Assembly: GCA_024529925.1 (NCBI GenBank)
Contig: JAFEUB010001102.1
Span: 1,789,501 to 1,853,500, forward strand
Source of the DNA: Ophthalmolycus amberensis
Taxonomy: Eukaryota; Chordata; Actinopteri; Perciformes; Zoarcidae
Direction of reading: 5' to 3'
DNA length: 64,000 nt
How positions within the stretch are numbered: the stretch's first letter is position 1; every line of letters starts with the position of its first letter. Shown here one piece after another: positions 34,301 to 45,288 of this stretch. Made by a program: the position numbers and the translations under genes. The notes under the pieces were generated by a model, which made no database searches, was not told where the DNA came from, and saw only the letters and a list, made by a program, of their open reading frames with translations.

Positions 34301-35131
34301 ATTAAAGGGACACCGAGGCCCTGCGAATGGTAACGCTCCCTTCTGCTACGCACAGATAGAAATGACTCGTCCAATTTATGTTCTTGACATAATCCAATTT
34401 GCGGTTGAGAAACATCATCATCTTCGCATTAACGCCCGTCCAACCGAACTAATTTGCATCACGTATATATATAGTTGCTTGACACTCTTTGGGAATCATT
34501 GGCGTTTATCTCATTAAATATTGAAATACACAAAGTGTTGACTCCCCACCTGAGGGCTGCATTAGCCACTTGCATTCGGATATCGGATAATTTAGGCCAA
34601 CGCAGCAACATAGCTGCCTGTCTTATATAGTTGGCAGAGAAAAGCCCTCTAAGAGGAGGAAAAACACAGAATAAACAAGTGCAGTAGAGGGACAGCTTTC
34701 GCAGCAGATAAAGTTGAGAACTGAGGAGGAATTAATGAGTGAATAATAAACTGCGTGCTCTGCTGCTGGATCCGTTGTTGTTGTTGTTGCAGGTCTTATG
34801 ATGATCAGCATGTGACACCGCGGCATCACGGGGAAAGCAGCAGACCAATTTGGGATTTATACCTTCGCTATCACACTCCATCACTCCTACATTTGGCTCA
34901 ATCAGAAACAATTCCGGACTAATAGATTGGTTGTCTTGCATTTTCCTGGCCGAATGTCACAACTTTCGCAAGTAACCGTGGTGACAGAGGCGACCGGTTC
35001 GATTGGTAAACCAACAGTGCTCAGCCCTCTGGTACAGCGGTAACTGCGCTACACGCTCGTAGGCAACAAAAAGAAAAGGAGATCCGGCCCCGCTGTGTAT
35101 TGTGGCCCCTCACCACAGGGCCGACTCACTG

Positions 35132-35151
35132 CCCCCCCCCCCCCCCCCCCC
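35132..35151. repeat. Poly-C tract, 20 bases
   Basis: Uninterrupted C run. Confidence 0.95.
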
Positions 35152-37521
35152 AAACTAACATCCATTGTTGTGGTCTCACTCTCGCCCTAATTAGCCACAA
35201 ATCACTGAGTGCATTTGAAAATCATCACTAACCTTACCGATCAAGAACACCAATAAAAATGAGCAGGTCTTCGATTAAAGCGTTTAAAGCCCATATGTAG
35301 AGTGGGGGAGTCGAGTACATTAAGTGATTGTAGTGGATTTCTGTTGACATAATGCTATGAAGAGAGAGAAATGCGGGCGCGCACACACACACACACACAC
35401 ACACAATACTGCAACCACTAACTGAGGTCCACGGTTTCTCTGCTAAATGACCCTATTATGTAGCGCCAGGCTCTCAAAAATCATTCAAAGTATCGCTTCC
35501 TTTTTACTTCTCACGGTCCAGAAACATTTCTACTTTCAAAAAAAAAGGACAAAAGATGATAAAATATGTTTTTATTCATCATGTGGGTTTGAACAATGTC
35601 TATACACCCTGTTTAAAGCTTTTTTCTGTGCAGTCTGAAACACACAGCCAAATACTGAACCAAGATAAACAAGAGCAATATCAATGTCATCAATACATCA
35701 CGAGCACCGTCCATCTAAAGTACCGCTCTGGCTCCCTCTCAGAGCTCCCTGCAATCCTCGTGACCGGGCAAATCTGTGTACAGTATATGCGCGAGAATTT
35801 CACAAATAAGCGTGCTGCTTCACAGCCTGTTAGCACAGCGGAAGACATTTAGGAACCGTTCCCTCAATCTTCAAATGCGGAGAGGTCTGGGTATTTGATT
35901 AATGCTGCAGCTGGGAGCCAGATCTAATTGTAAAAGCAGGGAGAAACACTCACTCCCGAGAAAGGAAACGGTGCAAACCAGACCACTCCCTGGAGTATTG
36001 AGGAAGGAAATTGGTTTAAGGATGAGACGCAGGCCTGTGTACTAATGTAAAGCCCCCGTCAGCCCTCTTTTACTCCGTCTATCTAACCTTCTCCGCTCCT
36101 TTTTGCCTCCGCGGTTAGCCATGCTCGTCTGGCGAGCACATGAGTCGGATCCTTGGATCTGATTGTAACCGATGACTTGAGGAGATATAAATCACACTTG
36201 AACTGGCAGCCCTGAGATGTCAGCCATTAAAATGCAGTGCCGGGTATACCCGGGCATACATATGAGATGATTTGGTCGTCAGCGATGCTGTGCGACACCT
36301 TATGCAAAAAAGGTGTTCAACTGAATGTTAAATATATGTTTTAAAAAAAGCTGCCAGGGTGTATTTTAAGTGAAGCCCGGGAGGGTCTCACTGAGGGAAC
36401 GTGAACACCTCGAGGAATGGAAGACACACGTTTGAAGCGGTTCTTCCTTCGGGTTATAGAAACAACAGAGGGCTGTTCGAACAAGGCCGAGCTCCAGAAA
36501 CTGGATTTAGGTGTTTGCAAATAATCCACATGGCCTCGAGCGAAGACAACACCGTGCTGCCACGAGGGAGAACCTGATGGCCGCAAATCACTCTCGCCAA
36601 AAGTCAATTAAAGCGCCTGCTAAAAAGCACTTTACATCTAATTACATCACACAAATCGTCCCGGGCAGCACACACACACACACACACACATATGTTTACC
36701 ACAGTCATTTATTAGCAATACAATGACAGCAGCCCTCACTGCACTGCTTACAGCATTAGGCTTCTTTCTCCGTCTCCAAGCTTGCATTGTGAAAGGAGTT
36801 TTTAAACTACCGGTAAATTACCTACGTCTGTGCCGCTGCTGATCCTATTACTTTTTACTGACTTTCTTTTTTTCTTTTTATTCCTTGGGAGCTGATTATA
36901 AAAAGTGACTTTAAATGAAAAGATAGTGCCCTTTTTAATACTGGCACCATTTCACTAGATTACATGTCATCCGACTCTACTACGTTTTCAGACTCGGGGA
37001 TAAGCACCCTGGGCCTGCACTCACATTAGAAGGAGGTGATTTTTAGGATATAGATTTTTATGTAACTGGTCTCCATGAAAAGGAGAAGATATGAAATTGT
37101 GTCCCCGTGTGTGCGTGAGTGGTCTTTATGAGGGATTTTATGGCTGGATGAGGCATTTCCACTTCTTCAACCTGGAGTCAATGTTTCACTCTCGTAATCA
37201 TCACAAATGTAAATTTTTATAACGCACCAATAAAAGTCTAACTTTAAATGTGCTGTCATTCAGAACCAGCGCTGACAGGCTGAGTAAGTGGCAGGGCTGC
37301 ATGTAATGCAGAGCTCCTTCTCGTCTTTAGCCAACATGCCATTGGCAGACTGGTGCCTATAAAAACAAAAAGACCGGCCGTAAGACTCAGCAGTCGCCAT
37401 AAAAATCTCCGACCGGCCAACAGGGGAGGAATTCTGAACTTTATGAGCTGGGCGCTGAGGAGATTGAAAGCCCCGTGCCACACCACTAATTACACTTCCA
37501 CGAAGGAAAGCAAAAGCAAAT

Positions 37522-37546
37522 CCCCCCCCCCCCCCCCCCCCCCCCC
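37522..37546. repeat. Poly-C tract, 25 bases
   Basis: Uninterrupted C run; gives rise to artefactual poly-Pro and poly-Gly frames. Confidence 0.95.
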
Positions 37547-38435
37547 AAAAACAATACTTCCATTAAACATGATAAGTGGGTTACTGTGCCACTATAAACC
37601 TGACACAGGCAGGCCAATATACAATTCAGCGCCTCACGACCATTTCTCCGGCTGGCCCTCGGGTAATTAATGTTCTCTAAAAATTCCCAGCTCTCCGCCT
37701 GCAGCAGTGGCTTCAGGGGACTTCTGGAAAGCTTTTTTTCCTCCAGACAGCTCCTGGCAATTCTTTTTTTATTATTAATGTGAAGACGCCATGGAAAGGT
37801 TAGACTCACATGGTCAGGGGAACCGATCGAAAGACCTTCAAACCGGATAAACTACATCCCATTTACGTCTCTACGTGTTGACTCTTCCCAGATGCCTCCA
37901 GTGGTTGTCAAACAGAGAGGAGGCCTCTCGTTGGCCGTGCCGTGACTGTTAAGTAACTCATCAGACTAAACGGACCCGTTTGGTTTGATGTTGCTCCTGA
38001 AAACCTTCACCTGTGAAACGATTGTGCGACAAAGCGGCTCGGCACGACAAAAATGACAGAGCTGCTCTGATGTGCTTGTAGAGCATGAAAAAAAGAAAAG
38101 AAAACGCACTCTCACTAAGCATCCTGTTGAACTCGCTCGCCAGACTCTTAGATCCTGGTGCAAGCTATTGACATTTTACTAAGGACTGCCTTATTTGGCA
38201 TGATTGCACTCTGGCATCTGTATGGCGTGGTTCACTGGTCCCTTCAACCGATCATATTCAACATGCTGTACTCCGACAGGGCCAAGTCCATCTATCCGAG
38301 GCGTCCGACTCGGCACTGACAGATTTGCCAGTCCAGCAGCCTGTGTGTTTATTGCCAATTCTTTCTCGCTAGGTTCAGGGCTAATAATACTGAAGTCCCT
38401 GTGTTTATGTACAACAAGGCTTGACAGCTTCCTTT

Positions 38436-38440
<5 letters not shown>

Positions 38441-38468
<28 letters not shown>
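38441..38468. repeat. (CT)n microsatellite
   Basis: Fourteen CT units. Confidence 0.95.
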
Positions 38469-38474
<6 letters not shown>

Positions 38475-40789
38475 CCTCTAATTAAAAAAACACAATGGGA
38501 TCTCTGGGAAAACATAGTCTATTGATGAAACTGTCACACTTGACCACTGTGATTGATAAAACTGCATTCAAACATGTCATGCGACGACAGAGGGGAGGAA
38601 ACTAGCAGTGCGGGTGGAGGTGGGGGGTGTGGTGGGAGTGGTGGGGGTGTGCGAGGCTGTCACCTTTGCATCATATCTGCATTGAAATGTCTCGGACAGC
38701 CACTTTGTATTGTTTCCACTCTGAAAAGGCCCTGGAAGATGTCGGTCTCCTGTCTCGCAGCCCGTTCTATTATTATCATCCGCCACAACTCGGCTGCAGT
38801 CTCTGGGGACCGGCCATATTTACAGAGATGCATTCGTCCGGGGACAACTGCGGTGGGTTTCAGAATCTTGAATCAAATCTTGAGAAACTATATAAACCCC
38901 AGACGCATCTCCAACGCCAGTGTTGTTTTGCGGGAGTACCATTTTGCTAACATGACAGGAAGTCTCGCCTGCAATGGTCCGGATTCCACGAGAACAGTTG
39001 TGATGGGAGAGACAAAGCTGAAACCTCTCTGAAGCAATGCCGTGAAAAAGGAGTCCTTTTATCAGGAACTCAATTGAATGCCTTACAAAAGTCACTCATT
39101 CGGAAAAGTGGTTGCCAGGTTGGCGCAGTTATGTGTTCGCTTAATAATGAAAATGTCACATAAAAAGGAATAAAACGGCACTGCAGAAACCGGACATTCT
39201 TGTTTGTGGTTTGTGAAACATAAAACTTTCAGAAAACCTTATTTTTTTATGTGTTAAAAAAAGAAATAGTTGCATTCAGCAACAGTCAATTTGTCATTTC
39301 CTGCTTCAAAAAAACACTTTTATACAATTAATCGATGATCACAATAGTCGATGGCTGGTTTCATGTAATTAATCGATGAAGCTGATCGTTGACTGACCTC
39401 ACTGATCATTTCAGATGTATAGCTGAAGTTGTGCACTCAACTTGCCCAATTCTGACTTCTGACTGAATCAGCACCACAGTAGACTGGACAGCTCCACCTC
39501 AAGCAAAGCAAGGTTCACTATCGGCCTGCGATTAAACACAAACAACAGTGTTACACATGACTGTAGAGCGGAGCCCTATACGAACATGTATGTGGAATAA
39601 CCCACAGTATGTAGCGAGACAGGAACACCGGACAGCTGCAGGGAAAAAAATGAATTGCAGAAGAATGCTACGTTTTTGGAGGGCGTAACAAAAAAAAATA
39701 CAAATGATCTTTAAATTGTCCTATGGCCCTTGAGGGACTCCATGAAACGAGGACAAGACTGCAAAGTATTAACTGTATGCAAACAATAATGAAGAAAAGT
39801 CAAACGTTATTGCAATTAAATGTAAAGTCATATTTAAAACATTCCCATTGTGACCTCTAAGGGTTGAAAACTGTTCTTAAAGAACAAGGCGGGCACTGAT
39901 GGAGCAGAAGAACACGACAGCACAGAGCGTTTTCGGAGCGTGACAGAAATCAATCACGTTCCTGGGAACCCTTTGCTTTACAACATTGTCTGTACATTGT
40001 GTACACCTTGACGCCCCTGCACATTTCCTCGTCCTATGAAGTTTGTATAGGGTCTACCTGCATGGTTGAGTGAAAGTAATCACAACTGTTGACAGAGCAG
40101 GTTACTTCTTGTTGTTTTTTTGTTTTATTTTCTTCATGCACTACAACACTCTGTCAACACAAGTCAAAGGCGACATCAGCAGACAGGACTCAGTGGAAAC
40201 GTGGGAGATTTATCATCACCATGCACTGATGTGTGAGGCCTTTACAGTTTCAGACTTTACTGCTTCTTTCCTACAGGCAGACGGAATTAAACCGGCCTGG
40301 ATATTAACACTGTAGTGGGGCAGATTTCCCTCCTTTCCCCCCCCTCGTAATAGTCGGCGAGGGCCTACTTTACGCTGAGATGAAGTGGATGGTTTATATT
40401 TTAAAATTCTATTCATCATAATGAGTATGGGTTTATGAGAAGGGGTCGTTATGGAACTCTGGACCCACAATGAATTTAGGGTCTAAGCATAAATGCCACT
40501 GGGACAAGTATGGCCAATGCTGACTCGGTCTTCCCGGGCATATTTTCTCCTCAGTGTGCATGGAACCACACACTGATTCATTGGGTAAGAGGACAAGTTC
40601 AGTGCAGACGTCAGGGCTCAGGGTGTTGAGCCATCTCCGGATTAACTTCACATCCGTCCAGTCTGTTGAGCACTGCAGGTGATGTTTCTCTCAAAGAGCA
40701 GCTGGACCCCCAGTTATGCACCCAACCGAGTCCTTCTGTGTACAGCTGGGGGGTCTAAAAGTATAGTGGGCATGTGTGGAGGTCGGCGT

Positions 40790-41090
40790 CCATATCGGGC
40801 TGGTTGTGTCCACCGACGTCCCGGAGGTGAAGGTCACTAGCAGCAGCAGTTTCTCTTGGTACCGGTTGTTCCCCGGCTCGTGTCTGTTTATCTGCGTTAT
40901 ACGACGCACACACAATGTGTCCCCGCGGAGCAGGAGACAGGGACGAAGCTATCCGCGTTAAAAACTGCGGCTATGTTAGTTAGCTTCGCGAAACGTGACG
41001 GATGCTAAGCTACGTGCAAACTCTGCTCATTTCACCCGCACGTGTCGCTTCTATTTCCGCAGGTGCTACAGTAACTCGCGCCCGTGCTGG
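40790..41090. promoter_or_regulatory. CpG-rich patch, possible promoter
   Basis: CpG steps are much denser here than in the flanks (for example ccccgcgg, ttcgcgaaacgtgacgg, cccgcacgtgtcgc). An E-box/CACGTG at about 41039 and a GTGACG motif are present. No recognisable first coding exon adjoins it on either strand. It lies about 1.4 kb beyond the proposed end of the catenin transcript, so it could be the promoter of a neighbouring or non-coding transcript. Confidence 0.3.
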
Positions 41091-42316
41091 GTTTTTTTAA
41101 ACTTTTGGGTCACGAAAGAAATAAATATATATACATATATATATATATATACACACACATATAAAAGTAGTATCAGTTCGATAGCTAACTCGGTGTTGGC
41201 GGCTCCTCTCTCACTAATTGACCCTTCTCATGGCAGCCATCTTTTCAATGAGGAAAGAGCACAGGCCATGTTAGTTTCAATGTTTCTTATTGTCTGTTTA
41301 TTATTTTAATAAGTTGCACATGTAATGTTACAATGTCTCAATCCTTGTCATTTCGCAACAGTCGTCCTTAATCCTTAACAGAAAGATATATTTAGAGCAA
41401 TGATGTGTTTTGGGTCCTCCTGGGTCCTTGCAATTCATTGCCCACTTTTCTGTTTTGTTTATCGTTTGTTGAATTTAGACAAAATGCTTTCATTTGTAGT
41501 TCAAACGCAACACTGGGTCACAAGGGATATGAGTTGCAATACTACCCAGGGAATGTAACATTTTCCCAGAAGAACTTTATTTACTGCGTAATCCCAGACC
41601 ATCCAGTCAACAGCACCATCTCACACAATCGGACAGGAGTGACATACACCGGGTCAGTGGCTCTGGCTTTAAAAGACTTGGCCTTATTTATTGGTGTCAA
41701 TGTATTTACATCTGACGCGATAAAACAAACTGGAACTGAAGCGTTTGATTGCCAAAGTCAACAGGCGGGAGTGTGGAAACTCTCTCTCTCGCTCTCTCCT
41801 GCTCTCCATCTCCACATCCATTTTCTGTGGGATGTTCAAAGTGATTATGAAGAATATGTGGATGTAGATGGGTTAGGGCAACTCAGTTGAGAACAATCAC
41901 AAAAACAAAACAAGTAGTGATACCGAAAGTGTTTATCACATATGAAAAAGTGGATTTGTCTCCGTGATGAGTCAGACTGACTCCGAAAGCGCAATTACTT
42001 CAGCACAGACAACTGATTTCAAATGGTTTCTCGCTTCAGACACATTTATCTTCCCGTTGAGCACACTCCGTTCTCCCACTGCATTTTCCTCACAGGCTAT
42101 TGTTTGTTAAAGAGATGCTAACACAAGACCGTTTGATGTTAAAAACCGCACTTTTCGTTTATAGGGGGAAATAAGCCACAACAGTAGAACAATCCAATTA
42201 CAGAAGTTACAAGAGCATACTGTATATAGCTCTCAAGTCAGTAATGCGGACTGTACGGGAGGTATGTGCACATAATAGCATGCCTTAATTATGCACAGCA
42301 GATTGTTTTTGGGGGC

Positions 42317-42335
42317 GGGGGGGGGGGGGGGGGGG
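42317..42335. repeat. Poly-G tract, 19 bases
   Basis: Uninterrupted G run (preceded by ggggg and one C) just beyond the proposed ctnna1 transcript end. Confidence 0.95.
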
Positions 42336-42525
42336 TGCTAAAACTAATTTTACCTTTGAGGGCTAGAATCATTTATGGCGTAGACTTTCCTTGTTACTGC
42401 AACTGGTATAATAGCAAAACAAAGCATATAAGGAAAGTAAAGGATCAAGGGAGGGTAGAGGACAAAGAACACGACTTCAGTCTGCAGGTAAAGAAAGAAG
42501 AGAACAGCAGTTTCATTTTTAAATG

Positions 42526-42531
42526 TTTATT
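42526..42531 (-). promoter_or_regulatory. ctnna1: Candidate ctnna1 polyadenylation signal
   Basis: AATAAA on the minus strand, about 1.57 kb after the stop codon. It is the clearest canonical signal I noticed beyond the stop, so cleavage would be near 42505-42515. Confidence 0.45.
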
Positions 42532-44101
42532 AAGATATAAAGCGGGCACATGAATATAAGAAACATGTGCAATAATAAGTCAGCTCTCAACAACAACAAA
42601 TTCCACAGCAAAGTAGTTTGATATCACTCGGGATTAAAAATCCAAACTCAAATACAGCAAAAGACAAACTGCTGAACTGCTTGGTGCTACAGTACAGAAG
42701 GAGAATCGACCTGTCGGATAATCACACATCCAGCTGGAGCTCACAGGTGCCAAACGAGCTAAACAAAGATTCAGCACCCAAAGAAAGACGCAGCGCGGTT
42801 TCAGAGCCTCGCTGGATACCGATGCACCACTATGCAGCAGAGCACTATGACTGGACAAACATCCCACAGCTGTTACCTAGTTACACAAAAACAAAACAAG
42901 AAGCTGTCTCCGGTTTCATTTTAAAGCTCCAACTCCTGGCAACTTGTTTTCTATAAAGTTTGTGATTAGTGTTCAAGCGTAAGGACAAGGAATAAAAACA
43001 ATAAGCAAGAGTTTTAAGTCGGAGAAATCTCCTTTCCTTTCCCACCTTGAAAGTTGCGGACAGAAAACATATTGATCCCTCAATTTGGACACATTCTTAG
43101 ACCGTGTAGGTGTTTGGTCTCGTCGACAGTTAATGAAGCTTGTCGGCTTTGGAGAGTAACGGCACACCGGGTCCGCTCGTTGTTTGGGCCGCTGGGTTCT
43201 TCCCAGACTCGGAGGAGCCGAGGCTCGTTTACAAAGTCTGACTGAAATGAGCAGATCCGTGTGCGTATTTACCCGTTAAGCAGCTAAACTCTGACACCTC
43301 GGTTTGCTGCATGATGCAAACATGGAAAGAAAAAAAACAGAAAATGAAACTTGAGATGCTGAAATTATAAAAGAATCAGTCCAAACTTAAATGGGTACAA
43401 TTCATAAGTCAGTCAGCGCTGAAAATAGTGTTTAGGTCAGTTAAAACATTTTTGAACCGTTTATAGTGGCGTCACAAAAGGTATGTAGAAAATTAGAAAA
43501 AAGGGGAGCAGGCACACATGGAAATATATTGACTCTGGTTCCCTTAAGGAACCAAAAACATTTAAAATCCCACCAGCGAGCCCAACACATCCAAACAGTT
43601 ATTGCTCAAGTCAAAGTAAGGCAGACAGAGATTTTGCATAGTTGATATTTGCAGTACAGAAGGTATTTCGCCATTAATCAAACCGTGTAGTGGAAAACAC
43701 CAGCGACCCCACAGTATCACTAGGAAACTGGTTAGAATACAAAATAATCACAAGCCTCTTGGAATTAGTTCTTATAACATCTATGAAATCTGCTCCCTCT
43801 TCCTCCCGTGAACATGAAAGAAACAAAAAAAGGGAAATATATAATAAGAATAATAAAAATGCATTTGTCCAGTTGATTTCCCTCTAACTGCATTTTCCTT
43901 GAGACGAGACAGTCAACGCTTCAGCACATCTGAATGTATGGAATAGAAACGAGGCAGTGTAGGAATAGAAGAGGTCGTACAGACGAGTCGTCTACGCAAA
44001 GGTGGAACAAACGCGATAAAACCGGTTCTCGTTATAGAACGACGAGCTTTATCTATCTATATATATATAAACTCATTGCTCAATAATAGTGTGTTCTCTG
44101 T
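42532..44101 (-). other. ctnna1: ctnna1 3' untranslated region (proposed)
   Basis: This stretch follows the stop codon on the minus strand. It has no coding frame with homology and ends at the AATAAA described at 42526-42531. A small (TA)n cluster lies at 44052-44072 just after the stop. The extent is inferred from the signal alone. Confidence 0.5.
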
Positions 44102-44392
44102 CTAGATGCTATCCATGGCCTTGAACTCGCTCAGGGCCTGCACGGGGTTGATGTGCTTCTTCTGAGAGGACCTCTTGATCTTGTTGGTTTGGCCGTCGTC
44201 CTGCTTCTCTCTCTTCACCAGCGGCTTCTTCTCGGGGGCTTTCATCCTCCAGGAGATGGCGGGCATGTTCAGGGCCTCCATGTTTCTGCTCTTCTGGTAC
44301 TTGGTGGAGGCGACGTAGGAGGCCTTGACGGTGGACACCACCGTGTTCATCAGGTTCTTCGCGGCCTGGATGAGGGACATGGCGCTGTCCAA
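44102..44392 (-). CDS. ctnna1: Alpha-E-catenin, last coding exon (C-terminal actin-binding part and tail)
   Basis: Ninety-six codons plus TAG, read from a CTTCAG acceptor. The first codon is TTG (Leu), in phase 0 after the previous exon. The sequence includes DSAMSLIQAAKNLMN, VKASYVASTKYQKS, MKAPEKKPLVKREK and ends VQALSEFKAMDSI. This is the last helix of the five-helix F-actin-binding domain and the flexible tail that contributes to actin contact. The DSI end and the KREKQD-Q-T-KIKR-SQKKH pattern fit alpha-E-catenin (CTNNA1) better than alpha-N (CTNNA2), which ends DSF. It is one residue longer than the human exon (95 codons), in the QDDGQTNK stretch. Confidence 0.97.
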   Translation of the reverse strand: MDSAMSLIQAAKNLMNTVVSTVKASYVASTKYQKSRNMEALNMPAISWRMKAPEKKPLVKREKQDDGQTNKIKRSSQKKHINPVQALSEFKAMDSI

Positions 44393-45153
44393 CTGAAGAG
44401 GAGACGGGAGAGGACACGGGTTAGCTCCGTAAAAAGCAAAGTCTGGTATTTATTTTGGGGGGGAGGGGAATTTACATGTACGGAAGAATTAACAAGCTTT
44501 CAGATTCCGTCTGGCATACAAACAGGAGGGAGGAAATTTCAGAATACGGAGAAAGGTCAAACTAATTTAATCTCCACTATTTAACAGCCTCAGAGACACG
44601 GGTCGCACTTCACTGAAGAGTCAATTCAGCACACAGAGAGGAATTCATTATTTCTTGCACACATTGACGACCTCTTTTAATCACGTTGAATGGCTAGTAA
44701 GTGGTTAATCAATGCTTAAAAAGGTTGTGTAAACACCGGCCTTGTACGGTCTTATCTTAGCAAGTAAAAAGGTTGCAAACATTTGGCAACGTTGGTCCTT
44801 TCCAGGACACAGAGAAGCTTTTATTTCTGTTATCGGTTTTGTTCAATATTAAATATAAGCTGCTGATTACGAGGCAAAGACTGAATCATTAACTAAGCAC
44901 AACAACGCCAGATACAATTTTAAGTAGCCGACGCATTCTATTGGTTTGATTCTCTTCCTAGCTACGGATTAAACTGTGAACAAACGCAAATCTGTTTACA
45001 TGCATTGTTTCTCACCCAAATACATCGTGTGCATCCTTAAAGGCTCCACAAACGCACCTCACTTCACATGCTTCACATGCTTCACATGCTTCCGGGAATG
45101 ATTTTAAAAGCGCAACGCAGGCTGTAACCTGTCGACACGGCGGCTGAACTTAC
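44393..45153 (-). other. ctnna1: ctnna1 intron (last)
   Basis: A 761-bp intron with GTAAGT and CAG ends, phase 0. It contains a triple CTTCACATG repeat at about 45065-45090 and nothing else that I recognise. Confidence 0.9.
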
Positions 45154-45288
45154 CCCGGAGACGACAAGCTCTCCTCCCAGGTTCTGCACCTCGGCCTTGA
45201 CTTTGCTGCAGATGTTGAGCTGGTGGCAGTACAAGGCGATGCGCTGCAGGTAGGCGAGCAGGTCCTGCTTACAGGTGGAGTCGGGGCA
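45154..45288 (-). CDS. ctnna1: Alpha-E-catenin exon (actin-binding domain)
   Basis: A 135-bp exon of exactly 45 codons, phase 0 at both ends, between TCGCAG and GTAAGT. It encodes CPDSTCKQDLLAYLQRIALY, then CHQLNICSKVKAEVQN and LGGELVVSG, corresponding to human residues of about 767-811. This is the core of the F-actin-binding domain, including the helix with the LQRIALYCHQL surface. Apart from conservative changes it is close to mammalian alpha-E-catenin. No frame breaks are present. Confidence 0.97.

Larger units (their letters stand above)
34301..42510. other. Non-coding stretch, several homopolymers, no gene recognised
   Basis: I see no exon I can support. Repeats are C20 at 35132-35151, (CA)n at 35381-35404 and about 36669-36690, C25 at 37522-37546, (CT)n at 38441-38468, (TA)n at 41121-41165 and G19 at 42317-42335. 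A CpG-richer patch at about 40790-41090 could be a promoter but leads to no recognisable coding exon. The 159-codon frame at 38553-39032 begins with low-complexity Gly and has no known relative. Some AT-rich segments may be conserved non-coding DNA, which cannot be judged without alignments. Confidence 0.5.

Noticed and set aside
38553..39032. 159-codon plus-strand frame with a Gly-rich start
   Set aside because: Low-complexity beginning, two overlapping frames of similar length in the same interval, and no known relative.
41405..41890. 161-codon plus-strand frame
   Set aside because: A hydrophobic start suggests a signal peptide at first sight, but the rest shows no domain, cysteine pattern or splice support.
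44102..44392. Separate small gene starting with Met at 44392
   Set aside because: The first codon is TTG directly after a splice acceptor, and the sequence is the last exon of alpha-catenin.
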